From an uncultured Oscillospiraceae bacterium (lineage in GTDB: Bacteria > Bacillota > Clostridia > Oscillospirales > Oscillospiraceae), in NCBI GenBank assembly GCA_910588135.1, contig CAJUOT010000075.1, forward strand, positions 1 through 9,992: a stretch of 9,992 nt of DNA, given 5' to 3'. This document shows positions 1 to 6,531 of the stretch, one piece after another. The notes under the pieces were generated by a model. It made no database searches and was not told the origin of the DNA. It saw only the letters and a program-made list of their open reading frames with translations. Made by a program: the position numbers and the translations under genes. Position 1 is the stretch's first letter. Every line of letters starts with the position of its first letter.

Positions 1-2
1 TG

Positions 3-2822
3 CCCGAGCTGGACGAGAGCGAGGAGATCAACGCCTGCTCCATCCACGTCCCCGCTCTGGTGGACGGCGAGGAGCAGGACTGGCTGCTCCTGTTCAAAAA
101 CGAGACCCACAACCACCCCACCGAGATCGAGCCCTTCGGCGGCGCGGCCACCTGCATCGGCGGCTGCATCCGGGACCCCCTGTCCGGTCGGGCCTACGTC
201 CACCAGGCCATGCGGGTGACGGGGGGCGGCGACCCTACGGTCCCCCTGTCCCAGACCCTGGAGGGCAAGCTGCCCCAGCGGAAGATCGCCCAGACCGCCG
301 CGGCGGGCTACTCCTCCTACGGCAACCAGATCGGCCTTGCCACCGGCCACGTGGCCGAGCTCTACCACCCCGGGTACATCGCCAAACGGCTGGAGTGCGG
401 CGCGGTTGTCGGTGCCGCCCCCGCCAGCCATGTGCGCCGGGAGCGCCCCGCCCCCGGGGACGTGGTGATTCTGCTGGGAGGCCGCACCGGCCGGGACGGC
501 ATCGGCGGGGCCACCGGCTCCTCCAAGAGCCACAACAAAAAGTCGCTGGCCACCATGGCCAGCGAGGTGCAGAAGGGCAACGCCCCCGAGGAGCGCAAGC
601 TTCAGCGGCTGTTCCGCAACGGGGAGGCCACCCGGATGATCAAGCGCTGCAACGACTTCGGCGCGGGGGGCGTCAGCGTCGCCATCGGCGAGCTGGCTGA
701 CGGGCTGGCCATCGACCTGGACGCGGTGCGCAAGAAGTACGACGGGCTGGACGGCACGGAGCTGGCCATCTCCGAGAGCCAGGAGCGCATGGCGGTGGTG
801 GTCTCCCCCGAGGACGAGGAGGCCTTCATCACCCTGGCCGGGGCGGAGAACCTGGAGGCTTACCGCGTCGCCGTGGTCACCGAATCCCCCCGGATGGTGA
901 TGACCTGGAAGGGCCAGACCATCGCCGATCTGAGCCGGGAGTTTCTGAACACCAACGGGGCGGTGAAGCACGCCAAAGTGTCCGTCCCGGAGTACGTGGG
1001 TCACGGTGTGGAGCGCCCCTCCACCCTGCGGGAGATGGCGGCCAGCTTGCGGTGCGCCTCCCGCCGGGGGCTGGTGGAGCGGTTTGACGGCTCCATCGGC
1101 GCGGGCTCGGTGCTCATGCCCTTCGGCGGCAAGCACCAGGCCACCCCCGCCCAGGCCATGGCGGCGCTGCTGCCCACCATGCCGGGGGAGGAGACGGATC
1201 AGGCCAGCGTCATGGCTTACGCCTGCGATCCGGAAGCGATGTCCGCCAGTCCCTATTGGGGCGCTTATGACGCGGTGACCGCTTCCATCGCCAAGCTGGT
1301 GGCGGCGGGGGCGGACTACCACGACGCCTATCTCACCTTGCAGGAGTTTTTCGAGAAGCTGCGGGACGACCCCGCCCGCTGGGGCAAGCCCTTCGCCGCC
1401 CTGCTGGGGGCGCTGGATGCCCAGCTGGCTTACGGCTGCGCCGCCATCGGCGGCAAGGACTCCATGTCCGGCTCCTTCCTGGACCTGGACGTGCCCCCCA
1501 CCCTCATCTCATTTGCCATCGCCCCCGTCAAGGCCGGGGAGGTGCTCTCCCCCGAGTTCAAGGAGGCGGGGCACCCGGTGTACTGCTTCGCGCCCAACGA
1601 CGACGGGGCGGACAGCCGGAAGGCCTCCTGGGAGGCGTTCCGGCAGCTGGCGCGGGACGGCAAAGTAAAGGCCGCCTGGGTTGCGGAGAACGGCATGGCC
1701 GACGCGGTGATGAAGATGTCCTTCGGCAACCGCGTGGGCTTCCAGACCGACGATGATGTGACCAACTGGTACGGAATCGGTTCCGCCGTCATCGTGGCTG
1801 AGCTGACAGAGGACATTGACTGCCCTTATGCCCGCCGCGCAGGCATTACCACGGAGGAGCCTGTCATCACCATCGGCGAGGACTCCGCCCCCATCGACGA
1901 GCTGCTGGCGCTGAACGAAAAAACACTGGAGGAGGTCTACCCCACAAAGGCGGGCACGTCCGAGCCCGTGGAGCCCATCACCTGGGACCGCCGATCCCCC
2001 GCGGTGTTCAACGGCGAGATCGCCCGCCCCAGGGTGGTGATCCCCGTGTTCCCCGGCACCAACTGCGAGTACGACAGCGTCCGTGCCTGTCTGCGGGCCG
2101 GGATGGAAGCGGAGACGGTGGTGATCCGCAACCTGACCCCGGAGGGGCTGGCGGATTCCGCCCTGGAGCTGGAGCGGGCCATCCAGAACGCCCAGATCGT
2201 GTTCCTCCCCGGCGGTTTCTCCGGCGGCGACGAGCCGGAGGGCTCCGCCAAGCTGATCGTATCCTTCTTCCGCAACCCCCGCCTGTCCGACGCGGTCCAC
2301 GACCTGCTGAAGCGCCGGGACGGGCTGATGCTGGGCATCTGCAACGGCTTCCAGGCGCTGGTGAAGCTGGGGCTGGTGCCCTACGGGGAGATTAGGCCCG
2401 CTGACGCGGACAGCCCCACCCTGACCTACAACCTCATCGGCCGCCACCAGAGCCGGTATGTCACCACCCGGGTGTGCTCGGTGAAATCCCCCTGGATGCT
2501 GCTCAGCCATGTGGGCGATTTGCACACCATCCCCGTGTCCCACGGCGAGGGCCGATTTGCGGCCTCCCGGGCCGTGCTGGACAACCTGATAGCCAACGGG
2601 CAGGTGGCCACCCAGTACGTGGATGCCCAAGGCGCGCCCTCCATGGACATCGCGGTGAACCCCAACGGCTCGGTATGCGCCATCGAGGGGATCTTCTCCC
2701 CCGACGGCCGGGTGTTCGGTAAGATGGGGCACTCTGAGCGCAGAGGAGAGTTCGTGGCAAAGAACATCCCCGGCGACAAGCTCCAGCCTATTTTCGATTC
2801 CGGGGCGCTGTATTTCCGGTAG
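3..2822 (+). CDS. purL: Phosphoribosylformylglycinamidine (FGAM) synthase, fused single-chain form, 5' end missing
   Basis: This cytoplasmic enzyme of de novo purine synthesis converts FGAR, glutamine and ATP to FGAM. The frame is open from base 3 to the TAG at 2820-2822, giving 939 visible residues. The start lies outside the window, and about 300 residues are probably missing compared with the usual ~1240 for the single-chain clade II form. The visible part begins in the first AIRS-like half, with the family motif KNETHNHP near residues 32-39. A second AIRS-like half contains AIGGKDSMSG. The C-terminal glutamine amidotransferase domain starts near residue 677 (VVIPVFPGTNCEYD). Its nucleophile Cys780 sits in GICNGFQ, and His847 and Glu849 in SHGEGRF complete the triad. 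The protein ends close after GKMGHSERRGEF, as expected for the family. No frameshift or missing key residue is visible. The first ATG/GTG in the fragment (GTG at 60) is internal and is not the real start. Confidence 0.96.
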   Translation, partial: PELDESEEINACSIHVPALVDGEEQDWLLLFKNETHNHPTEIEPFGGAATCIGGCIRDPLSGRAYVHQAMRVTGGGDPTVPLSQTLEGKLPQRKIAQTAAAGYSSYGNQIGLATGHVAELYHPGYIAKRLECGAVVGAAPASHVRRERPAPGDVVILLGGRTGRDGIGGATGSSKSHNKKSLATMASEVQKGNAPEERKLQRLFRNGEATRMIKRCNDFGAGGVSVAIGELADGLAIDLDAVRKKYDGLDGTELAISESQERMAVVVSPEDEEAFITLAGAENLEAYRVAVVTESPRMVMTWKGQTIADLSREFLNTNGAVKHAKVSVPEYVGHGVERPSTLREMAASLRCASRRGLVERFDGSIGAGSVLMPFGGKHQATPAQAMAALLPTMPGEETDQASVMAYACDPEAMSASPYWGAYDAVTASIAKLVAAGADYHDAYLTLQEFFEKLRDDPARWGKPFAALLGALDAQLAYGCAAIGGKDSMSGSFLDLDVPPTLISFAIAPVKAGEVLSPEFKEAGHPVYCFAPNDDGADSRKASWEAFRQLARDGKVKAAWVAENGMADAVMKMSFGNRVGFQTDDDVTNWYGIGSAVIVAELTEDIDCPYARRAGITTEEPVITIGEDSAPIDELLALNEKTLEEVYPTKAGTSEPVEPITWDRRSPAVFNGEIARPRVVIPVFPGTNCEYDSVRACLRAGMEAETVVIRNLTPEGLADSALELERAIQNAQIVFLPGGFSGGDEPEGSAKLIVSFFRNPRLSDAVHDLLKRRDGLMLGICNGFQALVKLGLVPYGEIRPADADSPTLTYNLIGRHQSRYVTTRVCSVKSPWMLLSHVGDLHTIPVSHGEGRFAASRAVLDNLIANGQVATQYVDAQGAPSMDIAVNPNGSVCAIEGIFSPDGRVFGKMGHSERRGEFVAKNIPGDKLQPIFDSGALYFR

Positions 2823-2849
2823 AAGCGCGAGGATAACCGCGCAGGGGAG

Positions 2850-2950
2850 CTTGGAGCGGAGTGAGGGCGAGCGATGGAGCCGCAGGCTCCAAAGACCAGC
2901 CCGAATCGGAGCGAAAGCGACCCGGCCGCGCGGTCAATCCGAGCGTGACA
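2850..2950 (+). repeat. Structured extragenic element, copy A (downstream of purL)
   Basis: This noncoding stretch matches a second one at 8211-8310 in the same orientation. The shared pattern is GGAnnGnAGnGAGGnCGAGCG, then a 7-bp hairpin, then AGACCAGYCCGARTCGGA. A weaker GC-rich tail with CCGCGCG and GAGCGTGA follows. Here the hairpin is TGGAGCC (2875-2881), loop GCA, GGCTCCA (2885-2891), and the conserved 18-mer is at 2893-2910. The stem sequence differs completely from the other copy while pairing is kept, which suggests selection on structure. I do not recognise it as a named RNA family. It could be a dispersed repeat of the host genome, an RNA 3' element or a small RNA. Its function is unknown. 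Confidence 0.6.
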
Positions 2951-2958
2951 AGAAACGA

Positions 2959-2987
2959 AAAACTCCCCGCCGCCGGCGGGGAGTTTT
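2959..2987. terminator. Bidirectional intrinsic terminator between purL and the XRE/desulfoferrodoxin gene
   Basis: A perfect 13-bp stem (2959-2971 with 2975-2987) closes on a 3-base GCC loop. The A-run at the 5' foot and T-run at the 3' foot make it usable in both directions. It serves the two convergent genes, lying 5 bases past the stop of the minus-strand gene and about 137 bases past purL. Confidence 0.9.
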
Positions 2988-2991
2988 CCTG

Positions 2992-3576
2992 TCACAGCTT
3001 CTCCCGGAACAGCCCGTGGCGGTTGCAGTACCAGTACAGCCAGCCGCCGCCCCGCGGCTCGAACCGGGCCTCGGACAGGCCCTCGGGGTAGAGCTTCACC
3101 AGGTCGAACCGCCCGGTGGTGACGTGGGCCATGAAAGAGATATAGTGGCCCTTGCGCATCTCATGGGGGACGGAGAAAACATACTCTCCGTCAAAGCTCT
3201 CCCGGACCAGCCTGTGGGCCTCGTCGGGTTCCTCCGCCTCCAGGGGCGGCAGGGACACCCCGCAGCAGGACACCACCGCCGCCCCGGAGGAGTGGATGAT
3301 GTTGCCGCACACTGGGCACACGTACAGCGCGGAGCGCAGGATATTGGCGGAGCGGTTGGCATTGACCACCTGTTCCCCGCTCAAGAGCTCCGGCACCGAG
3401 ACGCCCAGGGCCGCTGCCAGCGGCTCCAGCAGGGAGATGTCGGGCAGGCCCCGGGCGGTTTCCCATTTGGAAACCGCCTTGTCGGTAACCCCCAGCTTCC
3501 GGGCCAGCTGGGCCTGGGTCATGCGGCGGGCGGTGCGGAGGCGTCTGACCGTCTCCCCTGTAATATAGTGGTTCAT
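2992..3576 (-). CDS. XRE-family regulator fused to a two-iron desulfoferrodoxin (superoxide reductase-like) module
   Basis: The 194-residue protein has an N-terminal XRE helix-turn-helix (about residues 7-65, with MTQAQLARKLGVTDKAVSKWE). A desulforedoxin-like iron site follows, CPVCGNI (Cys87, Cys90) and SCCG (Cys104, Cys105), and then a superoxide-reductase-like domain. All five expected ligands of the SOR iron centre have counterparts: His121, His138 (PHEM), His144 (GHYI), Cys184 and His187 (YCNRHG). The Glu preceding the first ligand His by two is present (EAH). The catalytic Lys of the classical EKH motif is replaced by Ala. I infer a cytoplasmic redox-, iron- or superoxide-responsive regulator, and enzyme activity is uncertain. 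I chose ATG 3576 because GAAAGG lies 11 bases upstream. The in-frame GTG at 3585 would leave only 2 bases to that site. The reading MNHYITGE at the N-terminus also fits the start of related regulators. Confidence 0.88.
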   Translation of the reverse strand: MNHYITGETVRRLRTARRMTQAQLARKLGVTDKAVSKWETARGLPDISLLEPLAAALGVSVPELLSGEQVVNANRSANILRSALYVCPVCGNIIHSSGAAVVSCCGVSLPPLEAEEPDEAHRLVRESFDGEYVFSVPHEMRKGHYISFMAHVTTGRFDLVKLYPEGLSEARFEPRGGGWLYWYCNRHGLFREKL

Positions 3577-3599
3577 ATCGTTCACTACCTTTCACCCAC

Positions 3600-3628
3600 A
3601 CCATATCACACCTGTGCGGGACAGGCAA
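3600..3628 (-). promoter_or_regulatory. Promoter of the XRE/desulfoferrodoxin gene with an internal inverted repeat
   Basis: On the minus strand TTGCCT (3628-3623) and TATGGT (3605-3600) are separated by 17 bases, each 4 of 6 to the sigma-A consensus. The spacer contains the inverted repeat CCTGT-N5-ACAGG (3611-3625), a possible operator and perhaps autoregulatory. The predicted start site falls at about 3593, so the 5' leader is very short. Confidence 0.45.
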
Positions 3629-3644
3629 CCTACGGGGCGTAGAG

Positions 3645-3674
3645 AAAACGCGCCCGCCGCGGCGGACGCGTTTT
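3645..3674 (-). terminator. Intrinsic terminator of the yerC-like gene
   Basis: A 30-base palindrome (AAAACGCG outer arm, GC-rich inner arm, one C/A mismatch) starts 5 bases past the stop codon. On the minus strand it ends in TTTTCTCT. It separates this transcript from the XRE/desulfoferrodoxin gene downstream. Confidence 0.8.
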
Positions 3675-3679
3675 ACGCG

Positions 3680-3979
3680 TTATTGGCCCTCCTGCTTTTT
3701 CCGGCGCTGGATCATCTTCCGGAAACCGCCCGCCCCGAAGGAGAAGATCCGGTTCACCCGGCTGATGGTGGCCGAGCTGGCCCCGGTCTTTTCCAGTATT
3801 TCCGTGTACACCAGCCCCTGGTCCAGCAGCAGCGCCACGTCGTACCGCTGCTCCATGGCCCGCAGCTCGCCCACGGTGCACAGGTCGTCAAAAAAGGCGC
3901 AGCACTCCTCCAGGCTTTTCAGCTCCAAAATGCTCTCATAGAGCGCCATGCTCCGCTCTTTGTTGGTAGTTTTTGGCAT
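3680..3979 (-). CDS. yerC: TrpR-like YerC/YecD family DNA-binding protein
   Basis: The 99-residue protein matches the small YerC/YecD branch of the TrpR repressor superfamily across its whole length. Features seen are the N-terminal helix region LYESILELKSLEECCAFFDDLCT, the repressor-like segment GELRAMEQRYDVALLLDQG, and a C-terminal helix-turn-helix (about residues 55-78) with GASSATISRVNR. The basic tail ends KMIQRRKKQEGQ. The family is common in Firmicutes. Its ligand and targets are not established as far as I know, and tryptophan binding should not be assumed. The ATG at 3979 is preceded by AAGGAGAG at a good distance. It has its own promoter upstream and its own terminator downstream, so it looks monocistronic. 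Confidence 0.93.
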   Translation of the reverse strand: MPKTTNKERSMALYESILELKSLEECCAFFDDLCTVGELRAMEQRYDVALLLDQGLVYTEILEKTGASSATISRVNRIFSFGAGGFRKMIQRRKKQEGQ

Positions 3980-4011
3980 GTTATCTCTCCTTGCCCTCTG
4001 GCGTTTCCCCT

Positions 4012-4040
4012 ATTTTAACAGATAAAAGAGATAAAGTAAA
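4012..4040 (-). promoter_or_regulatory. Sigma-A-type promoter of the yerC-like gene
   Basis: On the minus strand TTTACT (4040-4035) and TAAAAT (4017-4012) are 17 bases apart in an AT-rich island (about 4011-4050) that stands out from the GC-rich surroundings. Transcription would begin near 4005, about 26 bases before the start codon. Confidence 0.6.
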
Positions 4041-4088
4041 TGAAAATTTTCCGGGGTGTCTGGCGGTGGGCCGGGGCGGGCTGGGGAC

Positions 4089-4117
4089 TTGTCTTTTCCC
4101 GGGGAAAGGGCTATAAT
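4089..4117 (+). promoter_or_regulatory. Promoter of the YheO-type regulator with palindromic spacer
   Basis: TTGTCT (4089-4094) and a perfect TATAAT (4112-4117) are 17 bases apart. The spacer holds the 13-base palindrome TTTCCCGGGGAAA (4095-4107), a candidate operator. TTGTC at the -35 box and GACAA at 4124-4128 form a wider inverted pair around the promoter. The leader up to the start codon is about 50 bases. Confidence 0.65.
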
Positions 4118-4175
4118 ATAGGGGACAAAAAAGCGCCCGTCCCCAGGGGCCGGGCCGAGGGAGGAACCGCCCGAC

Positions 4176-4814
4176 ATGACCAGAGAGGAAGCCTTTGAAT
4201 TCCTGGACCGCACCGCCCGGGGGATTGCCGAGATGTTCGGAGCCTCCTGTGAAACCCTGGTCCACGACATGGGGGTGCCCAATCACCCCATCCTGTCCAT
4301 CTACAACGGCCACGTGTCGGGCCGGGAGGTGGGGTCCACCATGGACATTATGGGCATCGGCCTGGAGCTGGACGAACAGGCCGCCACCACCGACCAGGTG
4401 AATCTGGCCGCCGCCACCCCGGACGGGCGGCAGACCAAATCCTCCACCTTCCACATGATCGGGGAGGACTACAACCTGGCCCTGGGCATCAACTTCGACT
4501 ACACCTCGCTGGTGCTGGCCAACCGCATCCTGGAGGATCTGATGAGCGCCCAGTCCGACCTGCGCTCCGCCTTGTGGCAGCCGGGGGACTCCCGGCAGCT
4601 GGCCGACCTCTTTGACCAGTGCGTGGCCAGCCTGGGCAAGCCGGTGGAGGCGATGACCAAGGCGGACCGGCTGCGGGTCATCACCCTGCTGCTGCGGCGC
4701 AGCGCCTTTTCCTACCGCAAGTCGGTGCCCTATGTGGCCGGGCGGCTGGGGGTGTCCAGGTACACGGTGTACAAGTACCTGGAGGAGGCGGCCGGGGAGG
4801 ACGCGGCGGACTGA
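4176..4814 (+). CDS. YheO-type PAS-like/helix-turn-helix transcriptional regulator
   Basis: The 212-residue protein has the two-part layout of the YheO/DauR group. An N-terminal YheO-like PAS domain spans about residues 8-115 (ETLVHDMGVPNHPILSIYNGHVSGREVG, then STFHMIGEDYNLALGINFDYT). A C-terminal helix-turn-helix of the HTH_22 type spans about residues 155-203, where YVAGRLGVSRYTVYKYL is the recognition part. The PAS domain probably binds a small ligand, which is not identifiable here. The ATG at 4176 follows GGGAGGA at a slightly long 10-11 bases. The pepV-like gene starts 103 bases downstream on the same strand with its own promoter, so pepV is a plausible target by context only. Read-through from this gene is also possible, since only a weak 6-bp hairpin (4805-4820) overlaps the stop codon. 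Confidence 0.9.
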   Translation: MTREEAFEFLDRTARGIAEMFGASCETLVHDMGVPNHPILSIYNGHVSGREVGSTMDIMGIGLELDEQAATTDQVNLAAATPDGRQTKSSTFHMIGEDYNLALGINFDYTSLVLANRILEDLMSAQSDLRSALWQPGDSRQLADLFDQCVASLGKPVEAMTKADRLRVITLLLRRSAFSYRKSVPYVAGRLGVSRYTVYKYLEEAAGEDAAD

Positions 4815-4829
4815 TCCGCCCGGTTTCCC

Positions 4830-4858
4830 TTGTAATTGACAAGCCGGTAGGGTATAAT
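4830..4858 (+). promoter_or_regulatory. Promoter of the pepV-like gene with overlapping inverted repeat
   Basis: TTGTAA (4830-4835) and a perfect TATAAT (4853-4858) have the ideal 17-base spacing. A textbook TTGACA at 4836-4841 lies only 11 bases from the -10 box and is probably not used. CTTGT-N5-ACAAG (4829-4843) covers the -35 box and looks like an operator half-site pair. Confidence 0.65.
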
Positions 4859-4917
4859 ATGGAAAATCACGGTTCCCAAGGGGCCTTGAACAGCTCCCTG
4901 CTGCAAGGAGGATACAT

Positions 4918-6318
4918 ATGACAAGAGAACAGATTGAAGCCTATTTCGCGGACAAGGAAAAGCTGCTGGTGGAGGCGGTGAGCCGCCTGGTGTCCATCGA
5001 CAGCGTGGAGGGGGCCCCCGCCCCGGCTGCGCCCTTCGGCCCCGGCCCCGCCGCCGCCCTCAAGGAGGCGCTGGCCATCGCGGAGGAGTGGGGCCTTACG
5101 GCGGAAAACTACGAGGGCTATGTGGGCACCGCCGACCTGAACGGCGGGGAGGACGCCCTGCATATTCTGGGCCACCTGGACGTGGTGGCCCCCGGCGAAG
5201 GCTGGACGGTGACCCAGCCCTATACCCCCAAGCTGGTGGACGGCCTGCTGTACGGCCGGGGCACCGACGACGACAAGGGCCCCGTGGCCGCCTCCCTGCT
5301 GGCCATGAAGGCGGTGAAGGACCTGGGCGTACCCTTGAAGAAAAACTGCAAGCTCATCATGGGCACCAATGAGGAGAGCGGGTCCGGGGACATCGCCTGG
5401 TACTTTGCCCGCCACCCCTACGCCCCCGCCACCTTCTCCCCCGACTCCGGCTTTCCGGTCATCAACACGGAGAAGGGGGGCTTCCGGCCCGAATTTTCCA
5501 AGAGCTGGCCCGCCCAGGAGGCGCTGCCCCGGGTGAAGTGGCTCCACGGGGGCATCCGGCTCAACGTGCTGCCGGGAGACGCCTCCGCCGGGGTGGAGGG
5601 GCTGACCATGTACGACATCCAGCCCGTGGCCCGGGATGTCACCGCCCGCACGGGGATCAAATTCACCTTTGCCCACGAGGACGGGGTCACCGTCATCCGC
5701 GCCAAGGGCGAGGGGGCCCACGCGGCCTACCCCGAGGGGGGGAACAACGCCATCACGGGGCTGGTGGCCCTGCTGTGCGCCCTGCCGCTGGCGGACGGGG
5801 GCTGCAAGGACGCGCTGAACAGCCTGAACACCCTGCTGCCCCACGGGGACTGGAAGGGCCGCGCCCTGGGCATTGCCCAGGAGGAGCCCGTGGCCGGACC
5901 GCTCACCCTGGCGTTCTCCCTGCTGGAGGTGACGGAGACCGGGCTGGAGGGCCGCTTTGACAGCCGCGCCCCCCTGTGCGCCACCCAGGAGAACTGCCGG
6001 GACGTGGCCAAGGCCGCCTTTGAGGCCAGAGGCTTTGCCTTTGACGGCGTGCAGGAGAAGCCCCACCATGTCCCCGCAGACAGCCCCTTCATCACGACGC
6101 TGCTGAGGCGGTACGAGGAGTACACCGGTCTGAAAGGGGAGTGCCTGTCCACCGGCGGCGGCACCTACGTCCACGACATCCCCGGCGGCGTGGCCTTCGG
6201 CTGCACCCTGCCCGGGTTTGACACCCACCTCCACGGGGCGGATGAGCGGGTGAAGGTGAGCGATCTGATGCTCAGCGCTAAGCTGTTTGCTCACATTATC
6301 ATCGATATGTGCGAATAA
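4918..6318 (+). CDS. pepV: PepV-like M20 family dipeptidase (Sapep type)
   Basis: The 466-residue cytoplasmic metallopeptidase would release amino acids from dipeptides. Two-metal M20 signatures are all visible: His86 in GHLDVV, the aspartate of GTDDDKGP (117-119), the catalytic and ligand glutamates of NEESGSGD (152-153), Asp176 in SPDSGFP, and His439 in DTHLHGADE. The insert (lid) domain lies roughly between residues 190 and 380. The length equals that of characterised PepV proteins (about 470). The ATG at 4918 is preceded by a near-perfect AAGGAGGA (4905-4912). It follows a YheO-type regulator on the same strand and has its own promoter, which suggests regulated peptide scavenging. Closely related Sapep-type annotations are possible, and the exact peptide preference cannot be read from the sequence. 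Confidence 0.95.
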   Translation: MTREQIEAYFADKEKLLVEAVSRLVSIDSVEGAPAPAAPFGPGPAAALKEALAIAEEWGLTAENYEGYVGTADLNGGEDALHILGHLDVVAPGEGWTVTQPYTPKLVDGLLYGRGTDDDKGPVAASLLAMKAVKDLGVPLKKNCKLIMGTNEESGSGDIAWYFARHPYAPATFSPDSGFPVINTEKGGFRPEFSKSWPAQEALPRVKWLHGGIRLNVLPGDASAGVEGLTMYDIQPVARDVTARTGIKFTFAHEDGVTVIRAKGEGAHAAYPEGGNNAITGLVALLCALPLADGGCKDALNSLNTLLPHGDWKGRALGIAQEEPVAGPLTLAFSLLEVTETGLEGRFDSRAPLCATQENCRDVAKAAFEARGFAFDGVQEKPHHVPADSPFITTLLRRYEEYTGLKGECLSTGGGTYVHDIPGGVAFGCTLPGFDTHLHGADERVKVSDLMLSAKLFAHIIIDMCE

Positions 6319-6327
6319 GATAAAAAC

Positions 6328-6357
6328 AGGCCCTCCCCGCGCCAGCGGGGAGGGCCT
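6328..6357. terminator. Intrinsic terminator after pepV
   Basis: A perfect 13-bp GC-rich stem (6328-6340 with 6345-6357) closes on a GCCA loop and starts 9 bases past the stop codon. The T-run on the plus strand is short (TTAAAA), while the minus side carries GTTTTTATC. It may therefore stop transcripts from both convergent genes, pepV and uraA. Confidence 0.75.
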
Positions 6358-6373
6358 TAAAAGCCTCGCAGAG

Positions 6374-6528
6374 TTTTGCGCCCGCAGGCGCAAAAAAGGT
6401 TTATGTGTTTTTGGCGGCGGCGTGTACGTCGCCAAAAACTCCTCTCGGCCTGCAAGTGTGCGCGCGCAGCGAGTGCGCGCGGTCAGGCCGTGAACCCTTC
6501 TGTTGGAAAGGGCGAAGCCCTTTTCAAC
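6374..6528. repeat. Cluster of four inverted repeats between pepV and uraA
   Basis: This gap between the pepV terminator and the uraA stop has no convincing gene. It holds four consecutive hairpins. The first is TTTTGCGCC/GGCGCAAAA (6374-6395). The second is GTTTTTGGCG/CGCCAAAAAC (6407-6439). The third is a two-tier hairpin with outer GGCCTG/CAGGCC and inner CGCGCGCA/TGCGCGCG (6447-6489). The fourth is a 12-bp stem with GAA loop (6502-6528) just beyond the uraA stop. The piece GCGCGCGGTCAGGCCGTGAA (6476-6495) resembles the tail of the element after purL. They are probably repeat-derived or 3'-end structures, and the function is unknown. Confidence 0.6.
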
Positions 6529-6531
6529 GGC

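Noticed and set aside
1509..2732. Minus-strand open frame of 407 codons opposite purL
   Set aside because: It lies entirely over the FGAM synthase glutaminase region and shows only the composition of a shadow frame.
2851..3642. Plus-strand open frame of 263 codons across the purL downstream region
   Set aside because: It runs through a terminator hairpin and antisense to the XRE/desulfoferrodoxin gene, with no family resemblance.
4805..4820. Terminator overlapping the stop codon of the YheO-type regulator gene
   Set aside because: The stem has only 6 bp and is followed by CGGTTTCCCTT rather than a T-run, so it is too weak to list as a terminator.
4836..4858. TTGACA followed by TATAAT upstream of pepV
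   Set aside because: The spacing is only 11 bases, too short for a sigma-A promoter. TTGTAA at 4830-4835 with 17 bases fits better.
4867..6435. Minus-strand open frame of 522 codons opposite pepV
   Set aside because: It covers a gene with all M20 metal-binding motifs on the other strand. The reading is low-complexity and has no credible start context.
6374..6528. CRISPR array suggested by repeated hairpins
   Set aside because: The hairpins differ in sequence, there are no regularly spaced direct repeats, and there are no cas genes in the window.
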